Positions 1-9,156 of a DNA stretch of 64,000 nt are shown piece after piece; position 1 is the first letter of the stretch, and every line of letters starts with the position of its first letter. This stretch comes from T3Sed10-241 sp036796255 (GTDB lineage: Bacteria > Bacteroidota > Bacteroidia > Flavobacteriales_D > Cryomorphaceae), in assembly GCA_036796255.1 (NCBI GenBank), contig DAIRDH010000012.1:1-64000 (forward strand), read 5' to 3'. Under the pieces are notes generated by a model. That model was not told where the DNA came from. It saw only the letters and a program-made list of their open reading frames with translations, and did no database searches. A program made the translations under genes and the position numbers.

Positions 1-30
1 AAAGTGACCTCTGCAATTCCTCAATTCAAC

Positions 31-38
31 TACATTTG
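31..38 (+). promoter_or_regulatory. -7 promoter box for the SBF-like transporter
   Basis: TACATTTG matches the Bacteroidota -7 consensus TAnnTTTG exactly and lies 32 nt before the ATG of the transporter gene. No clear -33 TTTG is visible because the window begins just upstream. Confidence 0.55.
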
Positions 39-70
39 CCGCAAAGGCACAACTAAATACCAACCCCTGA

Positions 71-1063
71 ATGAGCCGACTCCGCATCGATCCATTTGTG
101 CTCACACTGGTGGCCGCTGTGACGCTGGCTTACTTCTTCCCACGTTGGGGCAGCAGGGAAAGTCCGCTGCCTGTGGATCAGATTGCAGCGGTGGGCATAT
201 CGCTCATTTTTTTCTTCTACGGATTGAAGCTAGGGCCTGAAAAGCTGAGGCTCGGATTGCGCAACTGGAAGCTGCACACGCTCATACAGCTCAGTACTTT
301 CCTGCTATTTCCGCTGATGGTCGTGGCCTTTTATCCTTTTGTAAAAGGCGAAGAGCGCGAAACCATCTGGCTGGCTTTTCTCTTCCTTGCGGCCTTGCCG
401 AGCACCGTATCGGCCTCGGTGGTGATGGTGTCGATAGCCCGGGGCAACATACCCGGGGCCATTTTCAATGCGAGCATTTCGGGCCTTATCGGCATCGTGG
501 TCACGCCGCTGTGGATGGGCTTTTTCCTCAAGCAGGCGGAGGGGGATTTCAGCCTTGGCGAAGTTTATGTGAAGCTCCTTACAGAAATATTGCTGCCCGT
601 GATCGCCGGCCTTATCCTCCAAAAATACCTCGGCAAGTTCGTAGGCAAGCACAGCTCCAGACTCGCACTTTTCGACAAATCAGTGATCCTGCTCATCATC
701 TACAAAAGCTTTTCGCGCTCCTTCGAAGATGGGGTGTTCAGCTCAGTGGCATTGATCGATATGGCATGGATAGCGCTGGCAGCGGTGGCGCTCTTCTTCC
801 TAGTGTTTTGGGTGATTGGACTGCTGTCAAAATCGCTTGGCTTCAGCCTGGAAGACCGCATCACCGCCCAATTTTGCGGAAGCAAGAAATCACTGGTGCA
901 CGGCACGGTCTTCGCCAAAATTCTCTTTCCCATCGGCTTCCCCATCGGGATTATCTTTTTGCCATTGATGCTCTTTCACGCCTTTCAGATATTTACGGTA
1001 AGTGTGATTGCAGGGAGATTGGGGCGGCGAAAGGTTGAATCAAACGATTTATCGGATGGCTAG
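71..1063 (+). CDS. SBF-like (bile acid:sodium symporter-like) transporter
   Basis: A 330-residue polytopic inner-membrane protein with about nine or ten hydrophobic segments. It resembles the SBF-like branch of the BASS/arsenite transporter superfamily (the family of yeast RCH1). Conserved features are ALPSTVSASVV (about 109-119), at the crossover helix of the family, and FCGSKKSL (268-275) near the C-terminus. The substrate cannot be read from sequence; some relatives regulate calcium uptake and others carry organic anions. The ATG at 71 fits the family N-terminus (RIDPF and the first helix follow at once) and the -7 box at 31-38. It is monocistronic and convergent with the next gene. Confidence 0.88.
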   Translation: MSRLRIDPFVLTLVAAVTLAYFFPRWGSRESPLPVDQIAAVGISLIFFFYGLKLGPEKLRLGLRNWKLHTLIQLSTFLLFPLMVVAFYPFVKGEERETIWLAFLFLAALPSTVSASVVMVSIARGNIPGAIFNASISGLIGIVVTPLWMGFFLKQAEGDFSLGEVYVKLLTEILLPVIAGLILQKYLGKFVGKHSSRLALFDKSVILLIIYKSFSRSFEDGVFSSVALIDMAWIALAAVALFFLVFWVIGLLSKSLGFSLEDRITAQFCGSKKSLVHGTVFAKILFPIGFPIGIIFLPLMLFHAFQIFTVSVIAGRLGRRKVESNDLSDG

Positions 1064-1155
1064 GAAAGCGTACAGACTTCTTAAATAGCCTAAACGCTCA
1101 GATCAAAAAAACTTTTATAGGCACTACTTTTTACCCAAGCCAAAAGAAGAAAACC

Positions 1156-2700
1156 CTACTCAAACACAGCTGCGGGCGCCATGAACAACTGGTTCTCAAT
1201 CCAATCAACGTAGTATCCTTTGGTAAATTGCAAATTTCCTGAGAACCTGTAATTGTTCAATATTTCATTTTTTTCATTGACTACCAGCGTTCCCGTGGTA
1301 CTCTTGATAATCATCCGGTCGCCTACATACTGGCTAAAAGTGTAGAAATCAGATTTCCGAACCACAGATTTTATTTCGAATTCAGGGCTGAATGCGATTT
1401 TCATTCCTCCTTTGTTTTCAACGTAAAACTCATCGGGATTTGTTTCTGATCGATTTTCCAGTACACCGTTGGAATAAATAAAATATGGTGGTGCTACGAT
1501 TCGATCAAATCCGGCACTCTGCTTCAGATCGCCGAATAAATTTTCGCTAATTATTGAAAGGTCATCCAAAGAGTACTCGGAAATCCCTGTGTTTTTAACA
1601 ATCACAACGCTCGAATCACGTATTAAAAAGTCCGTAATGTATGTCATATTTGAGTTGCCTGGAGAGATATCATACAAAATTTCGCCAGTTGCGGGGTCTA
1701 TTTTAGCCAATCGGCTTTTCCCACTTACTTCCCCATTTTCCATTGAAGCATCCCGAACGCCATAGATGAAATAAAGCATGTCATTATGCATAAACAGTTT
1801 TGTTGAGGACACATAACCTACGTGCAACCAATTTCTCCAGAGCATATTTCCCTTATAATCGAATGCTGCTAATTCATCCGCCCCTCCATAATACAAATGA
1901 TACTTGTCCATAACCACGTTTGATTGGTCGCTACCAACACGTTTCGCAGAAGGTTTAATTTTCTGATTAGTAACTCCATATGTAATTGCCATACCTACAG
2001 CACCAAAAAGAAGACCTACCGCGATGTAGGTTCCAATTGATCCAGAGGCCACATCTTTTCGCCCTTCATGCGAAAACCCTTTTCCTGTTTGTAAATTGAT
2101 ATAATGTACACCACGCGAGGAGACAACAATCGCTGTGTCGCCTAGGAGGTATGTTGATTCAAGGTTTTCAATAAAACTGCCCTCGTACATCCAAACATTA
2201 CGTCCGGTCTGCAAGTCAACCCCTGCAAGAGTCTGAGCTTGATAGCCGTGAATTCTAAGGCCTAAATTTTTCCCGGGCGCACAAAACTCAACCCTTCCTT
2301 CTGTGAACCATTGATTTGTCCCTGTGTAGCGGCTCAAGCCCAAAGTGTAATTGCCATAGGAATACAAAGGGATGGTATCTTGTAGTATAAATTGATCATC
2401 GTCATACTGTATATCCTTTTGCCACATAAACTGCTCCGATCCCATATTGTACGCTACAAATCTGCCCCTTGGTTTGAGCTTCTCCTTCTTCCCCATCTCC
2501 GCAAGCATTATGTAAGCAATCTGGTGGGTAGTGTCTACATCGAAACCCGTAATGACGCCATCGGTCTTTATCGTTTTAATTCTATCGTCAGCAATGAGCC
2601 ATTTGTTCCATTGCTGAAGATCATCCAAAGATTTCAAGTTGTCCTGGGCAAATAAGGTCAAGGCCGGGAACATACTTGCAATGATGAAATATGCTTTCAA
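1156..2700 (-). CDS. Secreted PQQ-like beta-propeller protein with internal hydrophobic segment
   Basis: A 514-residue protein. Residues 1-19 form a signal peptide ending LFAQ, so the mature protein would start with Gln. The chosen start is TTG (KAYFII follows), because the next ATG at codon 10 would leave almost no signal peptide. The rest has weak repeats of the outer-membrane quinoprotein type (LAGVDLQTGRNVWMYEG near 158-174, KIDPATGEILYD later), suggesting a PQQ-like propeller. Residues 220-244 form a glycine-rich hydrophobic stretch (SIGTYIAVGLLFGAVGMAIT) that is unusual inside such a fold. No catalytic motif was seen; function is unknown and a structural or ligand-binding envelope role is only a guess. 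Confidence 0.75.
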   Translation of the reverse strand: MKAYFIIASMFPALTLFAQDNLKSLDDLQQWNKWLIADDRIKTIKTDGVITGFDVDTTHQIAYIMLAEMGKKEKLKPRGRFVAYNMGSEQFMWQKDIQYDDDQFILQDTIPLYSYGNYTLGLSRYTGTNQWFTEGRVEFCAPGKNLGLRIHGYQAQTLAGVDLQTGRNVWMYEGSFIENLESTYLLGDTAIVVSSRGVHYINLQTGKGFSHEGRKDVASGSIGTYIAVGLLFGAVGMAITYGVTNQKIKPSAKRVGSDQSNVVMDKYHLYYGGADELAAFDYKGNMLWRNWLHVGYVSSTKLFMHNDMLYFIYGVRDASMENGEVSGKSRLAKIDPATGEILYDISPGNSNMTYITDFLIRDSSVVIVKNTGISEYSLDDLSIISENLFGDLKQSAGFDRIVAPPYFIYSNGVLENRSETNPDEFYVENKGGMKIAFSPEFEIKSVVRKSDFYTFSQYVGDRMIIKSTTGTLVVNEKNEILNNYRFSGNLQFTKGYYVDWIENQLFMAPAAVFE

Positions 2701-2782
2701 CTTTAAAGTGTTTTTCTATTTCCAGTGCTAAGTTATAACTTTCGGTCGCGTGGAGAGGGCTAAATTGTATAATTCTGATTCA

Positions 2783-4744
2783 TCAATACACTGTCGTAAG
2801 TACCACAAACCTCACCCTGTCGGAAATTTCAAGGCCTAATTTGCGGTTGGGATTGAGCTGCAACGAACTGCGCTGTTCAGCGACCTCGGGTGAGGTATAG
2901 ATTCCCAGGGCAGTTTCACCGAAAGTATTCGCAAAGGCCACGATTTCATCAAATTTGTAGCTCCCATGCTTGATGCCATATTCCTCTGGCGTGCGAAAGA
3001 TAATCTCGGCTCCGCCAACGGTAAACAATTCATTGTAAATGCTGTGTAATTCGGGCTTGAGGGCAATTTGCGCCAGCAAGTGGCTCATGATCATCGGCCC
3101 TACGATCACCTCACTTTGAAAGCGACGGATCAGCACTTCATTGCCCGGGTCGGCGAGCTCGATGAGTACCTGAGGTCGTGGCTCGGCTTCCTGAATAATC
3201 TCATCGAGGAGCATGGCACCCACGATGGTGCGTGCATCGGCTTCTTCCACATCGGCCAACTTGTCGCTGCTGGCAAAAAGTATATGGTGAAAGCGCTCAG
3301 GCCTAAGCTGGCGTAGCTCTGCTTCGTTAACGTGATCAGCGAAGATATGGTGACACTCCACACGGTCGGTTGCACCAGCATGGACACCAAGAATGCTTTC
3401 GCGCTCTGCTATGGGGCGTAAACTCACAAAAGTGACGTGGTAAGACTCCTCCTCATATGTGGCAAGCTCGCGAATCAGTGCAGGAATGTGGTGGTTCCAT
3501 CCGAGGATCAAAATTTCGGTCACATGTTCAATATCGTTTATGGGCAATGAAACTCTCCCGTACTCCTCTTCACCCAAAGTCGAGGATGGAGCTTCCATAT
3601 CTGGAGCAGTTTCTGAAAGATTTCGTGCTATGAGCACCAATCGGTCATCGCGTTCAAAGATGAAATCAGGGGGCGGATTGAGCATAGGAACGAATCCATC
3701 GGCATTTGGACGGACTACGCCAATCAATACCGCTTTGCTGAAAGCTCGCCCCAAATCACCATAACGCTTACCTCCTATAGCGTCCATTTCAACAGCGTAG
3801 AGATTGTTTTTCACCTGTCTGGAAAGCAGCTCATTGTACACGGCGGAGAGTCCGGCATGGCGTATATTTTGCGCAACAAGCCTGCTGATGATCGTATCGC
3901 TGGACACCACTTCGAGCGGACCAGCGTAAGCCCTTTGCGCCGCTTTCAGCTTGTTCTCATCCTGTATTTCCGCCACAACCAGTGGCATGCGCCTTCCGGG
4001 AATGATTTCTGCATTGAGCGAAAGCAGGGTTTTAATGGTCTCCACATCGGGTGTGATGAGGGCGTGGCCAGCCTTGCTGTGTGAAGGGATGATGATCGCT
4101 GCAGCGTTCATGCTATCTACCCTGCGCAGGTGCTCGCGGTCTATCGCCACCCCCGACCGCAGGATTATCTCATGTGCGCGTTGACCAATCATGCGGTTAT
4201 CTTTAAGCTCCTGCAAGCGTTGAGACGACACATCATCAGAGAGCATAATCAGCTTCAATTGCTTGGCGCCATAGCGCTGTAAAAATCCCCGCATGCGCCC
4301 TACTGAAAGGAAAAGCTCAGCAGCAATATGAATGCTTCTGTTGGTCCAGCCTAAAATCAGAATATGATTTTTGGCCGTGATTGGCGAAAGTCCCTGCTCA
4401 AGGTGGCGTATCTTGCGGTTGAGCCAAGCTGTGATAATGGCCACCAAAGAGCCCATGAAGATTACATAACCAAGAACCGTAAGGGTTGTAGACACGATGC
4501 GTCTCCATGTGCCCTCATCATCGCCCAAATAGCCAGGGTCGGTAAGCCGCAAAAATGCCCACCATACCGATTGCCCCAGGCCTTCAGAATCATCAGCGAC
4601 AGGCCAAACAAGCAAACCTCCCAAAATGGAAATGACGCCGATGAGCATCGCCACAAAGAGGAGGTGGTAATGGGCACCTCGCACAAATTGTCGCTCTAAG
4701 AAATAGACAAAACGTTGGGCGATGCGAAGATCTATTTTCGTCAT
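2783..4744 (-). CDS. CASTOR/POLLUX-type ion channel with RCK (TrkA-N) domains
   Basis: A 653-residue protein. It has a first membrane helix (about 28-48), a pore-like hairpin with WWAFLRLTDPGYLGDD (about 61-76), a second helix (about 85-108), then a long cytoplasmic region starting with the nucleotide-binding motif KNHILILGWTNRS (about 125-137). A second copy of the motif (TEILILGWNHHIPAL) lies near residue 410, so there are two RCK-like Rossmann units. This is the layout of bacterial relatives of plant CASTOR/POLLUX channels, which carry monovalent or divalent cations and are gated by ligands on the RCK ring. Ion selectivity cannot be set from the filter. It appears to be a single-gene unit. 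Confidence 0.85.
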   Translation of the reverse strand: MTKIDLRIAQRFVYFLERQFVRGAHYHLLFVAMLIGVISILGGLLVWPVADDSEGLGQSVWWAFLRLTDPGYLGDDEGTWRRIVSTTLTVLGYVIFMGSLVAIITAWLNRKIRHLEQGLSPITAKNHILILGWTNRSIHIAAELFLSVGRMRGFLQRYGAKQLKLIMLSDDVSSQRLQELKDNRMIGQRAHEIILRSGVAIDREHLRRVDSMNAAAIIIPSHSKAGHALITPDVETIKTLLSLNAEIIPGRRMPLVVAEIQDENKLKAAQRAYAGPLEVVSSDTIISRLVAQNIRHAGLSAVYNELLSRQVKNNLYAVEMDAIGGKRYGDLGRAFSKAVLIGVVRPNADGFVPMLNPPPDFIFERDDRLVLIARNLSETAPDMEAPSSTLGEEEYGRVSLPINDIEHVTEILILGWNHHIPALIRELATYEEESYHVTFVSLRPIAERESILGVHAGATDRVECHHIFADHVNEAELRQLRPERFHHILFASSDKLADVEEADARTIVGAMLLDEIIQEAEPRPQVLIELADPGNEVLIRRFQSEVIVGPMIMSHLLAQIALKPELHSIYNELFTVGGAEIIFRTPEEYGIKHGSYKFDEIVAFANTFGETALGIYTSPEVAEQRSSLQLNPNRKLGLEISDRVRFVVLTTVY

Positions 4745-4882
4745 ATAGGGTTCAATTTGACATCCGCCGGAAGGGTTCTAACATCCAATGGAGTTGATGC
4801 AAGATATAAAATCCGTTGGCTCAGCCATAAGGCGCAGTAATGATAGGCCCATGCTTGGCATGCCAAAGAAAGCACAAAAGAA

Positions 4883-7102
4883 TTACCGGGTTAACATGAC
4901 TTTCTTGAACGCTGCCCTGCCGCCATTCTCGACAGCGATAAGGTACAAGCCGCCAGGCATGTCGCCCATATTCACTGCAAGCTGAGACCCGCTGTAGTTG
5001 AATTGTTGCTGCTTGACCATCTTTCCAGACAAATCAAAAATGCGCACTTGTGTATCGCCTGCGGAAACCTCATTCATTTGAAGGTAGAGCATATCGGTGG
5101 TTGGATTTGGAAAGGCTAGCACAAAGTCATTGTCAACCACAGCTTCATCTGATGCCGAGAGCACTTGAGTAGCAAGAATTGCAGCAAGTGCATTGGCCTT
5201 GCCCCAGCCCCAATTCAGGGTGCCTTCTTCGCCTATATCGCCAGTCCAATTGTCGAGCCGGGCTGTGGCTTTAAGGATAGCCTTGGCATCGACCGCGCTT
5301 AACTCCGGGTCGGCTTGCAGCATAAGGGCCACGATTCCCGCCACAAACGGACCCGACATTGAAGTGCCTGAAAACTGATCGAAGGTATAGGTATTGCCAT
5401 TGAATTCGATGGGATTATCTGCGACAGTGGTCCAGGAGTTCACAGCTGACCATACATCAACACCGCCTGAAGTGATGTCGGGCTTTACGCGCTCATCAAC
5501 GGTTGGTCCACGGCTTGAGAAATTGGCCAGTGAACCATAAATCACATTCCCATTGGGCTGCACGCGTTCTGCGCGATAAGCGCCTACTGTAATCACATTT
5601 TTACCCACTCCGGCGGGCTCACCCATTCCGTACTCCGTGTTGCCCATTACTGCGCCTGGATAAAAGGGATCGAGACCCCAACCCCAATTGGTGTAACGAT
5701 TCTGCATACGCGCATTGCTCCATATGTGCAGGTGGCTGTCGTCAGAAATGGCGCGAAGCACTATCTTCAAACCCGAAGTATTGCGCACTTCGAGGCGAAT
5801 ATTGGGTTTATCGTTGGTGGTGAATGCCGCTGTAGACTGCACCCGAATGTGCAATTCACCAGCCCCCACTGAGGTGATTTCTTCAATCTGTGGTTCTTCC
5901 TGCGAATGGAAAAATTCGGTCGCGTGCACAGTTTCATTGTTGGCATCCACCAAAAGAATAGAGGCTGAAAAACTGCTATTGGACGAGCCCCACATGGAGA
6001 GGGTCTGGCCCCAATTGGCTGAGGGATGAATATTGACTACAGTAAAGAGAGTGTCGCTGTGTATGGCAAAGTTTCTATCAAGGTGGAAATTGCCAGTACC
6101 ATTGTTTCCTGCCGAACCGACAAAAACACGGCCAGGACCGTGGAGGTTGTCAATTCCCACATTTTTGAGGTCAGTGCCATCGTGTGGGCCCAAATGCGAG
6201 CCAAAGCTCATGTTGACCACAAAGGGTTTTCCCACCGACTCGGCATAATCTTTTACATAATTAAATCCATCGATGAGTGAAGGAGCATCGCGGCGCAGTG
6301 AAATAAAGATAAGTTCTGCTTCCGGAGCAGCGCCAACGAAACGGGCATTCTCACCGCCGGGCACATCAAAAATTGCATCAGGACCACCGCCTGCACCCCC
6401 TGCAATCCCGGCAACGTGGGTACCATGGGTTCCTGGACCGAACACGTAATCAGTATCATGCTGGGCAATAAGGAGGGCATCCTGCCCTATGTACTCCGCA
6501 CCAAATCCGTAAAGTTCAGGAGGCGTACCTTCCATTTTGTTTTGATCCCATGCACGAACCAGGCGCAATTCGCTGAGCTCATCGTCGTAAAACACTGGAT
6601 GGGTGTAGTCAAAACCCCAATCGATTACCGCTATCACCACGCCCTCTCCCTTGTAAGCCTGGCCCAATCCGCCCAGTCCTGCATGCACGCTGTCTACGCG
6701 TCCGTCGCGAATATTTTCATGCAAATAGGGTGAAACAGGCTCTGCAATTTCAATCATTTTCAAACCATTGATTTGCACAAATGCTTCCATGCTGCTCAGG
6801 GGCACCCTGAAAGTCCATATATCATTGATCCGTGTGTGATTGATTACCTCCAGATTGCTCAATTCATCTTCATTTATTGCATCAACATCGACCATGGCCA
6901 AAACTCCGATATGGTACTCGCCATCAAAGCGGATAAGATCATAATCCTGAATAAAACTGGGCTCCAACCTATCGTGATTTGCAATTTCTTTCAATTGCTT
7001 CATGAAATAATTGCCAGGAGCATTGACTTTGACTTGAGCAAAGAGAGAAAAAGAGAGGAAAATTGCAAGAAAGAGAAGGGAGATGTGTTTCATGATATTC
7101 AT
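4883..7102 (-). CDS. Subtilisin-like S8 peptidase with T9SS sorting domain
   Basis: A 739-residue secreted serine protease. It has a signal peptide of about 22 residues (ends FAQ), a propeptide-like region, then the catalytic domain with Asp161 (VVIAVIDWGFDYTHP), His226 (HGTHVAGIAGG) and Ser581 (GTSMSGPFVAG). The oxyanion Asn lies in GSAGNNGTG (329-337). A non-catalytic insert of about 130 residues lies between the last two blocks. The C-terminal 80 residues (FPNPTTDMLYLQ, IFDLSGKMV, LPGGLY-like GGLYLIAVENG) are a type A T9SS sorting domain, so it should be secreted through the outer membrane and held on the surface or released. A near-consensus box (TAACTTTA, 7113-7120) precedes the ATG. Confidence 0.95.
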   Translation of the reverse strand: MNIMKHISLLFLAIFLSFSLFAQVKVNAPGNYFMKQLKEIANHDRLEPSFIQDYDLIRFDGEYHIGVLAMVDVDAINEDELSNLEVINHTRINDIWTFRVPLSSMEAFVQINGLKMIEIAEPVSPYLHENIRDGRVDSVHAGLGGLGQAYKGEGVVIAVIDWGFDYTHPVFYDDELSELRLVRAWDQNKMEGTPPELYGFGAEYIGQDALLIAQHDTDYVFGPGTHGTHVAGIAGGAGGGPDAIFDVPGGENARFVGAAPEAELIFISLRRDAPSLIDGFNYVKDYAESVGKPFVVNMSFGSHLGPHDGTDLKNVGIDNLHGPGRVFVGSAGNNGTGNFHLDRNFAIHSDTLFTVVNIHPSANWGQTLSMWGSSNSSFSASILLVDANNETVHATEFFHSQEEPQIEEITSVGAGELHIRVQSTAAFTTNDKPNIRLEVRNTSGLKIVLRAISDDSHLHIWSNARMQNRYTNWGWGLDPFYPGAVMGNTEYGMGEPAGVGKNVITVGAYRAERVQPNGNVIYGSLANFSSRGPTVDERVKPDITSGGVDVWSAVNSWTTVADNPIEFNGNTYTFDQFSGTSMSGPFVAGIVALMLQADPELSAVDAKAILKATARLDNWTGDIGEEGTLNWGWGKANALAAILATQVLSASDEAVVDNDFVLAFPNPTTDMLYLQMNEVSAGDTQVRIFDLSGKMVKQQQFNYSGSQLAVNMGDMPGGLYLIAVENGGRAAFKKVMLTR

Positions 7103-7322
7103 TTTGTGCTGGTAAAGTTAATAAAACTGCCGTCTTGCCAAGGCGTCTGCCCAAGACCATTGAGATAAAATCACCGAAAAAATGCTCAAATTATGCAGAC
7201 AAGGGTTAAGCATTTCGCGAACTACATAGAACGAGCAGAGTATGGCAGAAGATCTTTATTCTCCAGTGCTGGTCGATGATGAAATGATTTAACTAAAATT
7301 TTAGACCGGCACTGCGAAACCA

Positions 7323-7997
7323 TCAAAGATTGTCAACATTTCGGATCAAAATTTTACCCCGTTCAAAGTAAATCTTGTTTTCACGGCGCAGGTCATTCAG
7401 CACTTCACTTACCGTTTGTCGCGAAGTGGCTGTGAGTGTGGCAATATCTGCATGGGTCAATTTGGTGCGTATCATCCATTCGTCGCCGATTTGTTTTCCT
7501 TTGAATACAACAGCATCCTTGAGAAAATCAATGATTCGGGTACGGGAATCTTTAAAGGTAAGCGACTCCACTTTTCGTTCTAGTCTTTCCAATTTGAAGC
7601 CAATCCACTTTATGATCCTTATGCTTAGATCAGCATCATCGCGCATGAGCTGCTTGAGGTCTTCCCAAACAACAATACAAATCTGGGTGTCTTTATCCAT
7701 GCACTGCGCAAACTCCCTGCGCTCTGTATATCCGGCCATAACCATTTCACCAAACACCTCTCCTTCTCTTAAAATGGCCAAAGTGCGCTCCTCACCTTCG
7801 GCTGTGAACCCGCCCAACTTCACCCTTCCTTTGGTGATAACAAACATACTTTCAGCAGGCTCCTGCGCTGCGTAAATGAACTCTCCCGGCGCATAAGATT
7901 TCATTTGATGCAAATGGGCACTGGCCGCAGTCTTATGTGGACAAAATCGTCCAAACAAATCCAAACCCTCTAAATACCACAGTGCCGACGTTTTCAC
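7323..7997 (-). CDS. Crp/Fnr family transcriptional regulator
   Basis: A 224-residue protein with an N-terminal cyclic-nucleotide-binding-type beta-barrel (about 15-125, with GEVFGEMVMAG at the usual phosphate-binding-cassette position) and a C-terminal winged helix (about 165-220; HADIATLTATSRQTVSEVL is the recognition helix region). The cassette lacks the Arg-Ser pair used by E. coli Crp for cAMP, and there is no N-terminal Cys cluster of Fnr, so the signal is unknown. The start is GTG; it lies only 5 nt past an exact -7 box (8003-8010), so the mRNA should have almost no leader. Downstream targets cannot be inferred. Confidence 0.9.
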   Translation of the reverse strand: MKTSALWYLEGLDLFGRFCPHKTAASAHLHQMKSYAPGEFIYAAQEPAESMFVITKGRVKLGGFTAEGEERTLAILREGEVFGEMVMAGYTERREFAQCMDKDTQICIVVWEDLKQLMRDDADLSIRIIKWIGFKLERLERKVESLTFKDSRTRIIDFLKDAVVFKGKQIGDEWMIRTKLTHADIATLTATSRQTVSEVLNDLRRENKIYFERGKILIRNVDNL

Positions 7998-8002
7998 AGG
8001 AT

Positions 8003-8010
8003 CAAATCTA
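8003..8010 (-). promoter_or_regulatory. -7 promoter box for the Crp/Fnr gene
   Basis: TAGATTTG on the minus strand, an exact TAnnTTTG match. Only 5 nt separate it from the GTG start codon, which predicts a leaderless or nearly leaderless transcript. Confidence 0.55.
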
Positions 8011-8195
8011 AATCAGATATTTATGAGTCCAATATTAAAGTCGAAAAATAGAAAACATTTCGAGTTTTGTATGCCCAAAGTGAACCGGAATTGATGAAAA
8101 CTACCAATTTCGGTTCATAAGCATGGCCATAAAATTTATGCGTATGCCGCACTTTCTGAGGTGTGTGGTATACAATTAATGTCTAATTTTCCCCT

Positions 8196-8774
8196 ATGAA
8201 ACATATTTACATTTGTGTGGCATTTCTATGTATGCTGACGATGTGCAACTCAAGTCTGCCTGCGCAAGAGCAAACACGGATTGGAGTGGCATATACCCTG
8301 GACTTACAAAATGGTAGCACCTTTCAGTCTGGGTTTGGTGGCCTTTTAGAGCGCAAGCTTACAAAAAGAAGTGGTGTAGAAACTGGCTTGTACTACCGCG
8401 TGCACAACCTCATTTTCTTCAGCAATATTTTTGATCAGGGCACACTTATTTTTGTAGGACGCGGAGTGATACAGGAGCGTTTTCTCTCCATTCCATTGCT
8501 TTATAAATTTTACTCGCCTGTGGTCAATTTTGCCGTAGGGCCGAGCGTCGATTTTTTTCTTGGCTGGCGTCAAAGCCAGGGTCAACCGGATATTGTGGTC
8601 GATGATTACAGCCTCAATCCTGTTTTTCTTACCGGCGTACTTGTCAAGGTATCCAAAGAATTCCAGATTGCGGATCAATGGCTTATTGAGCCGGAGTTTC
8701 GATACAACCTCATGCTTGATGGCAGTCGCCGGTACTTCGGCATCATCGCAGGGCTTCGCTATATTTTGAATTAG
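8196..8774 (+). CDS. Small outer-membrane beta-barrel protein
   Basis: A 192-residue protein with a signal peptide (about 1-23, ending LPAQ) followed by alternating hydrophobic/polar strands and a closing aromatic strand (YFGIIAGLRYILN), as in the eight-stranded outer-membrane barrels (OmpW/PorT-like, DUF3575-like) of Bacteroidota. Conserved cues are a GLYYR strand after GGLLERKLTKRSG and PLLYKFY in the middle. No enzyme motif was seen; such proteins usually have structural or unknown roles. A one-mismatch -7 box (TAATTTTC, 8184-8191) precedes the ATG. The neighbour downstream is the oppositely oriented tRNA-Arg. Confidence 0.75.
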   Translation: MKHIYICVAFLCMLTMCNSSLPAQEQTRIGVAYTLDLQNGSTFQSGFGGLLERKLTKRSGVETGLYYRVHNLIFFSNIFDQGTLIFVGRGVIQERFLSIPLLYKFYSPVVNFAVGPSVDFFLGWRQSQGQPDIVVDDYSLNPVFLTGVLVKVSKEFQIADQWLIEPEFRYNLMLDGSRRYFGIIAGLRYILN

Positions 8775-8811
8775 TAGCTGATTTCGAAGCAGTAAGTAAA
8801 AGCTGAGCACC

Positions 8812-8844
8812 AAAAAAGCCATTTCCGCTTTCAGAAATGGCTTT
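8812..8844 (-). terminator. Rho-independent terminator after tRNA-Arg
   Basis: A perfect 11-bp stem (8815-8825 with 8834-8844) and an 8-nt loop. Read on the minus strand it is followed by six T residues, so it serves the tRNA-Arg transcript, 13 nt beyond the mature 3' end. Read on the plus strand it lacks a T tract. Confidence 0.8.
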
Positions 8845-8857
8845 GTGGATCCTTAAG

Positions 8858-8931
8858 TGACCCCGACAGGACTCGAACCTGTGACCTACTGCTTAGAAGG
8901 CAGTTGCTCTATCCGGCTGAGCTACGGGGCC
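8858..8931 (-). tRNA. tRNA-Arg (anticodon TCT)
   Basis: A full 74-nt cloverleaf can be folded by eye. The acceptor stem is GGCCCCG with CGGGGTC (one G-T pair), the D arm GCTC...GAGC, the anticodon stem ACTGC/GCAGT with loop CTTCTAA (anticodon TCT, reads AGA), and the T arm ACAGG TTCGAGT CCTGT; the discriminator base is A. CCA is not encoded. A terminator follows and an exact -7 box lies about 40 nt upstream, so it is transcribed alone. Confidence 0.97.
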
Positions 8932-8971
8932 TTACAGCAAAAAAATTGGAACCAAATTTCCAACAGGCCTG

Positions 8972-8979
8972 CAAAGGTA
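8972..8979 (-). promoter_or_regulatory. -7 promoter box for tRNA-Arg
   Basis: TACCTTTG on the minus strand, an exact TAnnTTTG match, ends about 40 nt before the mature 5' end of the tRNA, leaving a short 5' leader for RNase P. Confidence 0.6.
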
Positions 8980-9101
8980 ATTCTTTGTGCGAAAAAGCTC
9001 AAAAAACAAATTACCCCTTGTGACTTGAAACGACAAATTTGAAGAAAAGCTAATGTTTGCTCGTAACAACTGAAGCGACCGACGCACTGCCAAAAGCTTG
9101 C

Positions 9102-9109
9102 TATCTTTG
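9102..9109 (+). promoter_or_regulatory. -7 promoter box for the SulP gene
   Basis: TATCTTTG, an exact TAnnTTTG match, 47 nt before the ATG at 9157. It probably drives the SulP gene and the threonylcarbamoyl-AMP synthase gene behind it. Confidence 0.55.
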
Positions 9110-9156
9110 CGTTTTATCTTGAATTTCCTCTATTCATTGTCAACTAACTTGTCTCT

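Noticed and set aside
4..240. 78-residue open frame on the plus strand at the left edge
   Set aside because: It overlaps the SBF-like gene in another frame and shows no conserved pattern.
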